DNA of 57,631 bases, taken from Mangrovicoccus algicola. Its GTDB lineage: Bacteria > Pseudomonadota > Alphaproteobacteria > Rhodobacterales > Rhodobacteraceae. The stretch spans positions 1-57,631 of the forward strand of contig NZ_JACVXA010000033.1 in assembly GCF_014903745.1 (NCBI RefSeq). Direction: 5' to 3'. Both the position numbers and the translations under genes were made by a program. Below the pieces are notes generated by a model, which was not told where the DNA came from, made no database searches, and saw only the letters and a list, made by a program, of their open reading frames with translations. Positions 8,001-16,608 of the stretch are shown here, one piece after another; the stretch's first letter is position 1; every line of letters starts with the position of its first letter.

Positions 8001-11000
8001 GCCGAAGGTCTCGGGATCCAGCTCCGCCTGGCGGCGCAGCTCCTCCGCCCCAGCGTCGCTGTCGCCGATCATCTCGCCGGCATCGCTGTCGCGCGAGAAG
8101 ACCAGAAGGTCCTCGCCGCCGCTGCCGGTGAAGGTGTCGCCGTCGCTGAGCGCCTCGACATAGGCCTTGGCGCCGGGCGACAGGGTGATGCTGGCCGCGC
8201 CGAGATTATGCACCAGCGCGCGGCTGGAGCTGCCGCCGAGGATGTAGTAGTTGTTCTCGCCCCCGACGCCGAAGACCACGTCATTGCCCGCCAGGTAGAT
8301 CGAGTTCTTGGCGCCGTAGGCCATGACGAAGTTGTAGCCGCCCCCGGCACGGGCCTTGGACTTGTTGCCCACGACCAGGATCGTGTCATTGCCGTTGCCC
8401 AGGCGGATGTCGTTGCGGTCGCCGACGGCCAGAACGGTATTGTTGCCCTGCTGGTCATGCACGGTGTTGTAGGCGCCCAGCCCCAGCAGGTAGTCATCCC
8501 CGCCATTGCCGTTGAGATAGCCGTATTTGCCGATGCTGAGGATGAAGTCGTTGCCGTAGCCGCCGAAATTGTGGCCGACCTCGCCCATGGCGATCATCAG
8601 GTCGTCGCCATGGCCGCCGAACTGCATGTTGCCGCCGCCCGCCGCGACGAGGATGTCGCCGTCGCCCTGGAGGATGTCGAGCGTCTCGGTGATGTTGCGC
8701 AGGTTGTCGAGCGGCCCGCCCTCGCCCACGGACACCACGTCGCGGAAATTCACGATCGTCTCGTAGAGGGCCGAGAAATTGGGAATGCCGGGAATGACCG
8801 GGAAGCCGGAGGGGCCGAAATAGAGATCGCCCAGCGAACCGTCCCCCACGGAGTCGGTTTCGTACATGAACGCCTCCAGCTCGGCCAGGGGATCCGTGTC
8901 GGTCACGGCCTCGGGATCGGTGTCCTCGCCGTCCTGCGGCTGGAAGAAATCGGGGGTGTTCTCGCCAAGGTCGGGCATGAACCCGCCCAGCATGTTCCCG
9001 GCCATGGCGAAGGCGTCATTGCCCAGCAGCGCGTTGATCCCCTGGGCCCCGGCCGAGCCCACGGCCCCGCCGAGGATGCTGGAGGGCAGCGTCAGGTCGA
9101 TCCAGAAGGCATTGAGGAACTGGCCCGCCACCGCGTTCCAGTCGGTGCCGTACCCCTGGATCGAGCCGTCGGCATTGTAGCCGTAATTGAACATCTCGCC
9201 GAAGGTGAAATAGGGAATGGTGATCCCGATATCGCCGAAATTCTGGAACCACTCGACGAATTCGATGGTCCGCTGCGTCGCGGTCCAGTGCTTCTGGTCG
9301 GTGGCGGCCTTGTTGAACTTGTCCTTGCTCTGGAACAGGGCATCCGCGTTCTTTTCGTGCGGCGTGTTCACCCACATCGCGATCAGCTCGTTCAGGGACA
9401 GCGCCTGGGCATGGGCCGGGAAGAAGGCGGCGATCGAGAAATCGACCAGGAAGGCCGAGGCGTTATCCCCGAAGACGAGGTTGCCCGAGCCGTAGGTGAC
9501 GACGATATCCGCCCCCGCCCCGGCCTGCACCACGTTGCCGCCCTGCTTGAACCCGTCCGTATAGGCACCGACGATCTCGTCCATCGCGCTGCGGATTTCA
9601 TAGCCGTCCTGATAGGTGCCCGCGTTGCGCACCAGTTTCTGCGACGCGGCGCGCCGCTCCTTGATCTGGGCATTCAGCGCGGTGTTGTGGCGCTGCGGTC
9701 CGAGGACGGGATCCTGGGAGGTCCTGGTGAACAGCCCGGCCAGGCTGCTCATGCCGCTGCCGATGCCCGCCAGGCCGGTGGAGATCGCCTTGGGGAACTT
9801 GGTGATCTGCGATTCCGACGTGCGGCGGGCATACTGGCCGGAATTCTGCCCCGCCCCGCTGCCGTAATTCACCGCCGTGCTGCCGGAGACGCCGAACAGC
9901 GCGAGCATGCCGAAATTGCCCAGGGCCGACGCCGCGTTGCGTCCGACATCGGCGATCACGGTGCTGCGCTTGGTCGAGGCGAAGGAGACCGGCCCCCCCA
10001 CCTTGCCGGTATCGCCGAGATAGCCCTTCTGGACCTTGCCGAAATCCAGAGCCGAATTCACCGCAGCCCCGAGCCTCTCGCGATAGCTGGCCGCGGCGGC
10101 CTCCTCCGACGGGCTGCCCCCGACCGAACCGATATTGACCAGCAGGTCGTTGGAGAACCCGTATTCGATCACGGCGTTGTTCTGCCCGACGGTCAGTTTC
10201 ATCCCGTCCATCGGACCGCTTTCGCCGCCGATGCGGAAATTGTTGTCGTCATCGCCCTCGATCACGCTGCCGACCCGGATCACGGCGTTGTAGCTGCCCT
10301 TGGTCACCGCGATCTCGGAGCCGTTGCCGACGGTCACGCCCAGGTTGTAGCGGCCCATCATGCCGCGCAGGCTGGATCCGTCGCCGATCTTGATCGCGGC
10401 ATTCATCGAGCCGTTGAACAGCGACAGCGAATCCCGGCCCCGCGCGGTGCGAAGCGCCCCGTCCCCGTCCAGGTTCAGCCCGCCATCGGGGCTGCCCGCC
10501 ACGAAGATCCGGTCCTCGCTGACATCGACCGACACATTGGAATCGCCGCTGGCGGCATGCACGAAATCGAAACCGTGGCCATGGTCGCGCTCGCCCGCGG
10601 CAAAGGCGGTCTCCTCCTCGGAGCCCTCATCGATGCGGTCGACATAATTCGCCACCAGGTTGAAGCTGCCCCGCTGCCCGACCACCGTGCGGCCGTCGCC
10701 GATGCGGAAGAAGATATTGGCGGCGAAATCGAAATCGAGGCTGCCCAGTAGGGTCTGCAGCGCATTGGTGGAACCGACCTTCTGCGCCGCCTCCCCCAGC
10801 TGCCGGCCCGCATCTCCCTGCCCCGGATCGGTGCCGTTTGCGGTCTTGGCGAAGGGCTTGGACTTGGAATTCAGCCCCACCTGGGTGAAGATGACGTCGC
10901 CCTTGCCGAATTTCGCCCCGATATTGGCCGAAACCTGGTTGGCGACCTGGTTGTACATGGTCGACAGCGAGGGCGACTTGGTCGCGGAATTGCCGATCTT

Positions 11001-14000
11001 CTGCGCCGCATCCCCGATCGCCTCCGACGCGCCGCCCAGATCCGGGCCGCCGCGCCCGCTGCCCGGCATGCCGTTCGCCGCATCCTCGATGCCGGTTTCG
11101 ACATCCGCGGCCAGGGTGGTGAAGCGCAGCATCATCGCGGCAAAGGCCTCGTCATTGCCCGGACGCAGCAGGCTGGACAGCCGGTCGGTCTGCATCTGCG
11201 GCCCTTCCCGGCCATGCCCGGCCTCGCCGTTCTCGGTCATCAGGATGTCGAGGATCCCCAGGGCGCGTTCGCCGTCATGCGGCGGGATCGGGTCGGTCAG
11301 CGCCTGCGTCACCGCCGCGGCGCTGTCCACGGTCTTGGCCGCCTTGGCCGTCCTGCTGCCGGGGCGCACCTTCGACACGGACACGCCGATGAACATGCCG
11401 TCGCCGACATGGATGGCGACATTCGCCTGGCCGTTCAGCAGCGCCACGGTGGAGCCGTCGCCGACCTTGGTCGCGACATTCAGGATCCCGTCCGCGGCGA
11501 TCACCGTGGTCCCGTCACCGACATGGGTGACGATATTGGCCTGGCCCGCGCCGATCATGACCGTCGCGCCCTTGCCGTCGCGGCCCGCATAGCTGTTGCC
11601 GATCTTGGTCATCACGTTCAGCTTGCCGACCTGCACCGCGACCGTCGTGCCGTCGCCGACATGGGTCACGACATTGGCGATGCCGCCATAGCCGAGTGCG
11701 ACAAGCACCCCGTCGCCGGCCTTGGTGACGGCATTGACCTTGCCGCCGACCGCGGCATACATCGCCGAATTGTCGCTGTTGACCACGCTGAGCACATTGG
11801 CCTTGCCCAGCATGGCGACCCCGACCGTGCCGTTGCCGACGCGGGTGACGATATTGGCGGTGCCCAGGAAGATCCCCACCATCAGCCCGTCGCCGACGCT
11901 GGTCGCCACGTTCACCCGCCCGGCCATGACGAAGACGGTGCGCGCCGCCGCGCCATGGGCATTCACATGGGTCGCGACATTCAGGTTGCCGCCCATGAAG
12001 AAATAGGCGTCGCCCGCGCCGACCTTCGTCGCCACATTGACCGACCCCAGCATCACCGCGACATAGCGGCCGTCCCCGGCATGGCTCAGCGTGTTGATAT
12101 TGCCCATCTGGATGCCGGTGACATTGCCGTCGCCCTGCTTGTGCGCGACATTGAGATAGCCGCCCATCACGGCGACCAGGTTGCCAGTCCTGTCGGCGCT
12201 CTGGTCGGTGCGCATCCCGCCGTGATAGACGAAATTGGCCGTCCCCAGCGCGAAGGCATAGAGATCCCCGTCGCCGTCCTTGCCGGCGAAGTTCGAATGC
12301 CCCGCCTGGATGGCGACATCCTTGTTGCCCTCGCCCATCAGCGCGACATTTCCCGCGGCCAGCTGAACGGCCACGTCATTGCCGTCCCCGCCGAGAAAGA
12401 CATTGCCCAGCCCCAGCATCAGCGCGACATCGTCGCCGTCGCCCGCGCTGATATAGTTCAGCGCCGAGGCGGCGATGACGAAATCGTCCTTGGTCCCGAA
12501 GGAGGCGACATTGGCCAGGCCCGCCAGGATCGCGGTGTTGTAATTGGCCCCCGCGAATTCGAAACCGAACCCGGCCTTGGCGCCGATCACCCCGTTCTCG
12601 TCATCCTCGACATCGCCGATCTGCGCGATATCGGTGCCGGAGGCGACGGAGTCGTCCCCGGCATCCTCCTCCTCCTCGGCGGCGCGGGCGCCCTCGGCCT
12701 CGGTCTCCGCCGCCACCTCGTCGGCGGATCTGCGCGCCTTCTCCAGCCCCGCGGCGTGACGCTCCAGTTCCGCATCCACCCCGGCGGTCAGGGCGGCCTC
12801 GTCGATCGCGGGCGCCTCCTGCGGCGCGGCGGCGGCGGGGTCGGCGCGCGCCGAGACCTCGGCCTCTGCCATCACCGCCCAGTCATCGCCCAGCTCCGCG
12901 CCCGGCTCCGTGCCGGTTGCCGGATCCGCCGGGGCGCCGCGGGCGGCCATCGCCTCCTCCAGGCTCGGGACAGGATCGCCGGGCTCCGCCTGCGGATCGT
13001 CGGCGACCGCCGGACCGGTGGCCGCCCCCGCCGTCTCTCCCAGGTCGAGCGCGCCCTCGATCGCCTCCAGGTAGATCCCGGGATCCGAGAAGGCATCCTC
13101 CTGCCCCCCCTCGATCCCGTCGATCGTGGTGTCGATCACCGCGCCGGTGGCGCCCGAGATGACATCGACCAGCGTCAGTTCTCCCTCCGCCTTCTCGGAG
13201 GCGGCCACATCCTCGCCCCCGTCGCGGATGACGCTGAAAGCGCCGTAGGATTCGATGCGGTTATTGTCGCCGGAGGTGGTGATCACGTTGGCGATGCCGA
13301 AGCTGCGGATCGTGTCCGCCTGCGCGCCGGTGGTGATGACGTTGACCGATCCGACCGCGGTGACATCGGCATGGCCATGGATCCGCGCCACGTTGGCGCG
13401 ACCGCCCAGCAGCGCCGTGGTGGTGCCGGTGACATCGGTCGTCAGCACATTGGCCCCGCCCAGCATGGTGACATCGACATCGCTGGCGGCCCCGGCCGTC
13501 TCGGTGCCGGCACCCCGGCCCATCCCGGCCAGCAGGACATTGGCGCCCCCGGCCAGCACGGCCTCCGTGTCGCCCGCGCCGCTGCGCGTCACCACGTTGG
13601 CGCCGCCGGCCGCCGTGACCGACAGATCGCCCGATACGACATCATGCACGATCACGTTGGCGATGCCCGCACCGGTGAAATCCAGATCGCCGGTCGCGCC
13701 CCGGCGGGTCACGGCATTGCCGCCGCCGCCGCCGAGGAACACGGTATCGCCGTGATCGGTGAGATGGGTGACGATATTGCCCAGCCCGACACCGGTGAAG
13801 GCGACGTCGCCGGAGGAGCCCGTCCCGCCCTGGCGGGTGACGACATTCGCCCCCCCCGCGCCCTGGAAAACGATATCGCCGTGATCGACCAGCGAGGTGA
13901 CGGCATTGCCGATCCCCGCCCCCGAGAAGACCACGTCGCCGCGCGATCCCGTCCCGGCGGCCAGGCGGGTCAGCACATTGGCCGCCCCCGCCCCGGCGAA

Positions 14001-16196
14001 ATGCAGATCGCCGTCATTGACCTCGTGCGTGATCACATTGGCGCCTCCGCCCCCGAGAAAGCGGATATCCCCCGTGCTGAGGGCGTCCCCGGCGCGGGTG
14101 ACGACATTGGCCAGCCCGATGCCGGTGAAGTCGATGTCGCCATGGCGGATGGTCGATGTGATCACATTGGCGCCGCCGCCCCCTGCAAAGAGGATGTCGC
14201 CCTGCGATCCGTCATGGAAGGACTGGCGCGTGATCACGTTCGCCGCGCCGATCCCGGCAAAGTCGATATCGCCGGTCACCACCTCGCTGCGCACGATATT
14301 GGCGCCGCCGCCGCCGCGGAAGACGACATCGCCGGTGGAGTCCTCCACCTTGTTGACCCGGCGCACGTCATTGCCCGCCCCGACCCCGTCGAAGCGGATA
14401 TCGCCGTGCTGGACCCAGGACAGGACCTCGTTCTTCGCCCCGGCGCCCGCGAAGATCACGTCCCCGGTCGTGCCGTCTCCGGCCATCCAGCGCCGCACCT
14501 TGTTCAGCGCGCCGCCGCCGGTGAAGACGATATCCCCCTGCAGCACCCGCGAGGTGACGATATTCGCGCCGCCGCCGCCGGTGAAGATCACGTCGCCCGT
14601 CGCCAGGTCGGACCCGATCCGGCGGACATGGTTCGCGGCCCCGCCGCCGGTGAAACGGATATCGCCGTGATCCACGAAGGAGCGCAGGATATTGGCCCCG
14701 CCGCCGCCGGTGAAGTCGATATCGCCGCGGCTCTCGCCCGCGCCCTCCTTCTCCAGCAGGTCGATCAGGTTGGCCGCCCCGACCCCGTCGAAGGCGACCG
14801 ATCCGTCGCGGGTCTCCAGGTAGATCTCGTTATAGCCCCCGGCCCCGGCAAAGCGGACCCCGCCGCGATCGGCCACGACATCGATGACGTTCCAGGCGCC
14901 GCCCCCGGCGAAATCGACCTCGGCGAAGCTGTCCGTGCCCAGCCCGGCGGCCACGATCTCGTTATAGGCCCCCGCGCCGCGGAAGGTGATGCGGCTCTCG
15001 GCGGCCTGGGTGCCGATGATGTTGGCCCCGCCGCCGCCGACGAAGGTCACCTCGGCGCGGCTGGCATTGCCGGTCTCGTCCTGGGCGCGCACATCCACGA
15101 TGTTGCCCGCCCCGATCCCGTCGAAATCGACGGCCCCGTCATCGGACTGGACGAAGATCGAATTGACAATGCCCGCGCCCGCGAAATCCACCCGCGCCCG
15201 GTCGGCCAGCACGTCGATATCGGTATAGCCCCCCGCCCCGGCATAGGAGATGTCGGCGGTCGAGTCCGCGCCGTATCCGGTGGCCGAGATGCGGTTATGG
15301 GCCCCGGCGCCGTTGAACTCGATCTCCGTGCGGTTGGCGCCCACGTCGATCACGTTATTGGCCCCTGCCCCGTCGAAGCGGACCTTGGCACGGGTGGTCG
15401 CCGACGGCGTCGGCGCCTGGCTCGTCGCGGTGGCGGCCACCGTCCCGATCCTGCTGCCCAGGGACAGCATGCGGTTGCCTGACGCGACCCCGCCCAGCAG
15501 CGTCCCGATCTTGCGCGTCGCCTTCTGCACGTCGCCTTCCAGCGTGCCGATGCTGATGCGGTTATCGGCGCCCGCGCCGGTGAAATCCACCTCGGCGTCA
15601 TCGGCGACCACGCTGATGCTGTTCGCGATGCCGCCCCCGGCGAAGCTCACCTTGCTGGCGGCGGCCCGGGTGCTGATCTCGTTCTTCGCCCCGGCACCGA
15701 CGAAATCCACGTCGATGCGCGACCCGTCGCCATCCGTGGCGGCGGTGCCCTTGATGCTGTTCGACCCGCCCGCCCCGCGGAAGCGCAGCAGCGCATCGTC
15801 GGAGACCGTCTCGAGCTGGTTTGAGAAGGCCGCCCCCGCATAGTCGATGCCGCCCCTGGTCACGATATCGACCGCACCGGCCGCGCCGCGGAAGGTGATG
15901 TCGCCCGATCCGCTCTTGCGGACCTTCACCGATCCGGCGGCGCCATTGACCTGCAGCGCGCCGGTCGTGTCCTCCACCGTCACCGCGCCCGCGCCCAGGT
16001 TGACCGTGTCGTCGCCGCCCTTGGCCTTCACCGTCCCGGCGATCCCGATCGCGTTCAGCGTGTCGTTGCCCTCGGTTCCCGACAGCTCGCCCGTGAAGGT
16101 GAATTCGACCACGTCCTTGATGATCTCGACGGCCTGGGTGACCGCCTTCTTGACTTTCTTGACGGCTCTTCTGATGCGGCGTCCGAAACGGGCCAT
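5085..16196 (-). CDS. Giant MARTX-type RTX protein (3,703 residues), no recognisable effector or CPD domain
   Basis: Predicted type I secreted protein. A basic leader (MARFGRRIRRAVKKVKKAV) is followed by a segment closely matching the start of Vibrio RtxA as I know it: FTGELSGTEGNDTLNAIG, KAKGGDDTVNLG, VEDTTGALQVNGAAG, SGDITFRGAAGAV. Next come about 30 'FxGxGxxNxI' units (about residues 96-996), an acidic Glu/Asp/Ala-rich linker (about 1023-1201), MARTX B/C-type units such as GQANIVTHVGDGTTV (about 1205-1610), and a mixed middle with scattered repeats and a possible hydrophobic stretch (about 1616-2500). A glycine/aspartate C-type block (about 2508-2656), an HEFSH motif (2932-2936), classic GGxGxDxLx nonapeptides (about 3016-3550) and a C-terminal export tail complete it. 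No cysteine-protease domain or known MARTX effector could be recognised. Start chosen for its ACAGGAT Shine-Dalgarno. It lies downstream of the 103-residue gene and upstream of its likely exporter. Confidence 0.9.
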   Translation of the reverse strand: MARFGRRIRRAVKKVKKAVTQAVEIIKDVVEFTFTGELSGTEGNDTLNAIGIAGTVKAKGGDDTVNLGAGAVTVEDTTGALQVNGAAGSVKVRKSGSGDITFRGAAGAVDIVTRGGIDYAGAAFSNQLETVSDDALLRFRGAGGSNSIKGTAATDGDGSRIDVDFVGAGAKNEISTRAAASKVSFAGGGIANSISVVADDAEVDFTGAGADNRISIGTLEGDVQKATRKIGTLLGGVASGNRMLSLGSRIGTVAATATSQAPTPSATTRAKVRFDGAGANNVIDVGANRTEIEFNGAGAHNRISATGYGADSTADISYAGAGGYTDIDVLADRARVDFAGAGIVNSIFVQSDDGAVDFDGIGAGNIVDVRAQDETGNASRAEVTFVGGGGANIIGTQAAESRITFRGAGAYNEIVAAGLGTDSFAEVDFAGGGAWNVIDVVADRGGVRFAGAGGYNEIYLETRDGSVAFDGVGAANLIDLLEKEGAGESRGDIDFTGGGGANILRSFVDHGDIRFTGGGAANHVRRIGSDLATGDVIFTGGGGANIVTSRVLQGDIVFTGGGALNKVRRWMAGDGTTGDVIFAGAGAKNEVLSWVQHGDIRFDGVGAGNDVRRVNKVEDSTGDVVFRGGGGANIVRSEVVTGDIDFAGIGAANVITRQSFHDGSQGDILFAGGGGANVITSTIRHGDIDFTGIGLANVVTRAGDALSTGDIRFLGGGGANVITHEVNDGDLHFAGAGAANVLTRLAAGTGSRGDVVFSGAGIGNAVTSLVDHGDIVFQGAGGANVVTRQGGTGSSGDVAFTGVGLGNIVTHLTDHGDTVFLGGGGGNAVTRRGATGDLDFTGAGIANVIVHDVVSGDLSVTAAGGANVVTRSGAGDTEAVLAGGANVLLAGMGRGAGTETAGAASDVDVTMLGGANVLTTDVTGTTTALLGGRANVARIHGHADVTAVGSVNVITTGAQADTIRSFGIANVITTSGDNNRIESYGAFSVIRDGGEDVAASEKAEGELTLVDVISGATGAVIDTTIDGIEGGQEDAFSDPGIYLEAIEGALDLGETAGAATGPAVADDPQAEPGDPVPSLEEAMAARGAPADPATGTEPGAELGDDWAVMAEAEVSARADPAAAAPQEAPAIDEAALTAGVDAELERHAAGLEKARRSADEVAAETEAEGARAAEEEEDAGDDSVASGTDIAQIGDVEDDENGVIGAKAGFGFEFAGANYNTAILAGLANVASFGTKDDFVIAASALNYISAGDGDDVALMLGLGNVFLGGDGNDVAVQLAAGNVALMGEGNKDVAIQAGHSNFAGKDGDGDLYAFALGTANFVYHGGMRTDQSADRTGNLVAVMGGYLNVAHKQGDGNVTGIQMGNINTLSHAGDGRYVAVMLGSVNVATKVGAGDAYFFMGGNLNVATHVNAHGAAARTVFVMAGRVNVATSVGDGLMVGIFLGTANIVTRVGNGTVGVAMLGKANVLSVVNSDNSAMYAAVGGKVNAVTKAGDGVLVALGYGGIANVVTHVGDGTTVAVQVGKLNVMTKIGNSYAGRDGKGATVMIGAGQANIVTHVGDGTTVIAADGILNVATKVGDGSTVALLNGQANVAIHVGDGMFIGVSVSKVRPGSRTAKAAKTVDSAAAVTQALTDPIPPHDGERALGILDILMTENGEAGHGREGPQMQTDRLSSLLRPGNDEAFAAMMLRFTTLAADVETGIEDAANGMPGSGRGGPDLGGASEAIGDAAQKIGNSATKSPSLSTMYNQVANQVSANIGAKFGKGDVIFTQVGLNSKSKPFAKTANGTDPGQGDAGRQLGEAAQKVGSTNALQTLLGSLDFDFAANIFFRIGDGRTVVGQRGSFNLVANYVDRIDEGSEEETAFAAGERDHGHGFDFVHAASGDSNVSVDVSEDRIFVAGSPDGGLNLDGDGALRTARGRDSLSLFNGSMNAAIKIGDGSSLRGMMGRYNLGVTVGNGSEIAVTKGSYNAVIRVGSVIEGDDDNNFRIGGESGPMDGMKLTVGQNNAVIEYGFSNDLLVNIGSVGGSPSEEAAAASYRERLGAAVNSALDFGKVQKGYLGDTGKVGGPVSFASTKRSTVIADVGRNAASALGNFGMLALFGVSGSTAVNYGSGAGQNSGQYARRTSESQITKFPKAISTGLAGIGSGMSSLAGLFTRTSQDPVLGPQRHNTALNAQIKERRAASQKLVRNAGTYQDGYEIRSAMDEIVGAYTDGFKQGGNVVQAGAGADIVVTYGSGNLVFGDNASAFLVDFSIAAFFPAHAQALSLNELIAMWVNTPHEKNADALFQSKDKFNKAATDQKHWTATQRTIEFVEWFQNFGDIGITIPYFTFGEMFNYGYNADGSIQGYGTDWNAVAGQFLNAFWIDLTLPSSILGGAVGSAGAQGINALLGNDAFAMAGNMLGGFMPDLGENTPDFFQPQDGEDTDPEAVTDTDPLAELEAFMYETDSVGDGSLGDLYFGPSGFPVIPGIPNFSALYETIVNFRDVVSVGEGGPLDNLRNITETLDILQGDGDILVAAGGGNMQFGGHGDDLMIAMGEVGHNFGGYGNDFILSIGKYGYLNGNGGDDYLLGLGAYNTVHDQQGNNTVLAVGDRNDIRLGNGNDTILVVGNKSKARAGGGYNFVMAYGAKNSIYLAGNDVVFGVGGENNYYILGGSSSRALVHNLGAASITLSPGAKAYVEALSDGDTFTGSGGEDLLVFSRDSDAGEMIGDSDAGAEELRRQAELDPETFGAAWSALQDGGVTKSHDTILMRGRNTVAFGGSAGSKDQDRYILGYGLKDGVILDAAGQKLGFGDETEDKIILGERLGLGDYSVELMEDAVMFRREGDDLLIFMPDHRVFADAAAPLNPEALLDDDPDNDTEAMNSVRVADYFNSRTSNGAQVVLSVWDEGAGAASFLAKWNGEYEAEEVRAAAAATESGRDVEAVHTWSDHEFSHYSYLTRDGIKAMIAAFEARKAALAAAGGALPADAEIWAGLWRGEYDAQAQGWKAGGRVRIGTGLEEYKIAQARGLFLAGGVGDERIEGTVLADVIEGGAGNDTLSGGAGSDTIFGGAGNDLLDGGTDPAAAPGTPELAEEADRLDYRGLGAGIRADLRTGEVTGTSGGAAFADTVSGFEELSGTDHADMLDGSDGDDRIFGNGGLDVLRGRGGSDHLDAGTGAAVVDGGAGDDTIVAGGMFAGAVPGLVVDSQIDGGAGSDWIDLSGAAQAVRIDIAAREVLSGGARIDFAGVENAIGSAHDDTLTGGAQANWLDGGDGDDLFTGDLAGDTLTGGAGMDTLDLSAAAAAVEIDLGTGRFATAGVAGGGIDGIETIIGTRFADTLAGAGGVAEVLIGGGGGNVLTGNGGDLDMVSYRDRGGAVEIDLQAGLAVTASGTDSLSGFALAEGSDQGDTLRAAATGSGLHGGAGADLLLGGAGDDILAGGTGSDTLDGGAGRDLADFGDLDRGVEVDLAAGRAVLGAEIDHLAGIEDLAGSRGDDTLTGDNLANEIFGGAGDDALTGRGGADALYGEAGDDLLFGGVGNDLLLGGEGNDTLRSGAGDDTLIGGAGDDLFVVYAGAGDNVIETPDHALEDGPGALSTMDDTSRDVLQIGEAAEEVGARDLWFSRDGDHLLLEVLGGGETVLSRHQISNWYAYDDTSAHRMDEFRIAGSSLTGAAAQQLVEAMAAWSPAEGMIEDRHAALRGDEDLQIALAAAWKPTGGLTFAA
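5545..7150 (-). repeat. RTX nonapeptide calcium-binding repeats within the giant gene
   Basis: Many GGxGxDxLx units in several blocks, e.g. GGAGNDTLSGGAGSDTIFGG and GGEGNDTLRSGAGDDTLIGG, separated by VEIDLxxG-type linkers. These form calcium-dependent beta-rolls in type I secretion substrates. They lie just before the export tail. Confidence 0.9.
8230..8675 (-). repeat. MARTX C-terminal-type Gly/Asp repeats within the giant gene
   Basis: Units such as GDGDILVAAGGGNMQFGG, GGYGNDFILSIGKYGYLNGN and GNGNDTILVVGNKSKARAGG. They resemble the 18-residue calcium-binding repeats near the MARTX C-terminus and differ from the ordinary nonapeptides further downstream. Confidence 0.7.
11370..12585 (-). 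repeat. MARTX B/C-type repeat array within the giant gene
   Basis: Roughly 20-residue units of the pattern GxxNVxTxVGDGxxVxxxxG, for example GIANVVTHVGDGTTVAVQVG and GQANVAIHVGDGMFIGVSV. This matches the B/C repeats that in Vibrio MARTX toxins are associated with delivery at the host membrane. Confidence 0.85.
13210..15910 (-). repeat. MARTX A-type repeat array within the giant gene
   Basis: About 30 units of roughly 19-35 residues built on (V/I)xFxGxGxxNxI, for example GDIVFTGGGALNKVRR and GDIDFTGIGLANVVTR. At DNA level the array shows as recurring GGCGCCGCC/GATATCGCCG blocks. The unit spacing becomes regular (about 40 residues per pair) between about 13.7 and 14.8 kb. Confidence 0.85.
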
Positions 16197-16296
16197 GGGT
16201 CAATCCTGTATCTGAAAGGAGGGCCTCCGCCGGAAACGGCGCGGCGGGGCAAGGGGGCGCGGAAGCGGCCGGGACCTGCCCCGGCCGCCGGAGGGA

Positions 16297-16608
16297 TCAC
16301 TCGGCGGCGGCGGGCGGCGCGGCATCGGCGCCGGGCAGCAGGCCGGCCTCCACGTGGCGGCTGATGATCTGCTGCATCTTGGGGTCATCGACCAGGCCCT
16401 TGATGACGGAGACCATGTAGAGGAACCCGTTGAGCGGCATGATGACCTGCTGCTTGCGGCGCAGGCGCGGTTCGGGATGGCTCTCGCCGGGCAGGGTGGC
16501 AACCCCGTCGGCGAGGCTGTCGGGATCCTGGTCCACCATGGTCATGCGCACGATGCCGTTGTTGAAATTGATCGCCGTCACGGTGTCGACATAGATATCC
16601 TGCATCAT
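16297..16608 (-). CDS. Uncharacterised 103-residue protein leading the MARTX operon
   Basis: I do not recognise this family. It starts MMQDIYVDTVTAINFNNGIVRMTMVDQ and contains a basic patch (RLRRKQQVIM), then a hydrophobic stretch (PLNGFLYMVSVIKGLV) too short and mixed to be a confident membrane helix, and ends in an Ala/Pro-rich tail. There is no signal peptide. A good Shine-Dalgarno (AGGAGA, 5 nt before ATG) supports the start. It is the first gene after the GTATAC operator at 16694-16714 and lies 100 bp before the giant gene on the same strand, so the two are probably co-transcribed. The position suggests a chaperone, secretion accessory or regulator of the giant protein. It is not an RtxC-type acyltransferase, being too short and lacking that family's His-containing motif. 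Confidence 0.75.
   Translation of the reverse strand: MMQDIYVDTVTAINFNNGIVRMTMVDQDPDSLADGVATLPGESHPEPRLRRKQQVIMPLNGFLYMVSVIKGLVDDPKMQQIISRHVEAGLLPGADAAPPAAAE

Noticed and set aside
4809-15482. Very long plus-strand open frames opposite the giant gene (up to ~1,400 codons)
   Set aside because: They are mirror frames of the repeat-rich GC-biased coding strand: composed mainly of Gly, Arg, Ala, Asp and Val repeats, without ribosome sites or recognisable domains, whereas the minus-strand translation shows clear MARTX/RTX motifs.
5545-15910. Regularly spaced short DNA repeats that might suggest a CRISPR array or tandem satellite
   Set aside because: The periodicity follows codons of the protein repeats, the units are imperfect, and there are no constant repeats with unique spacers.
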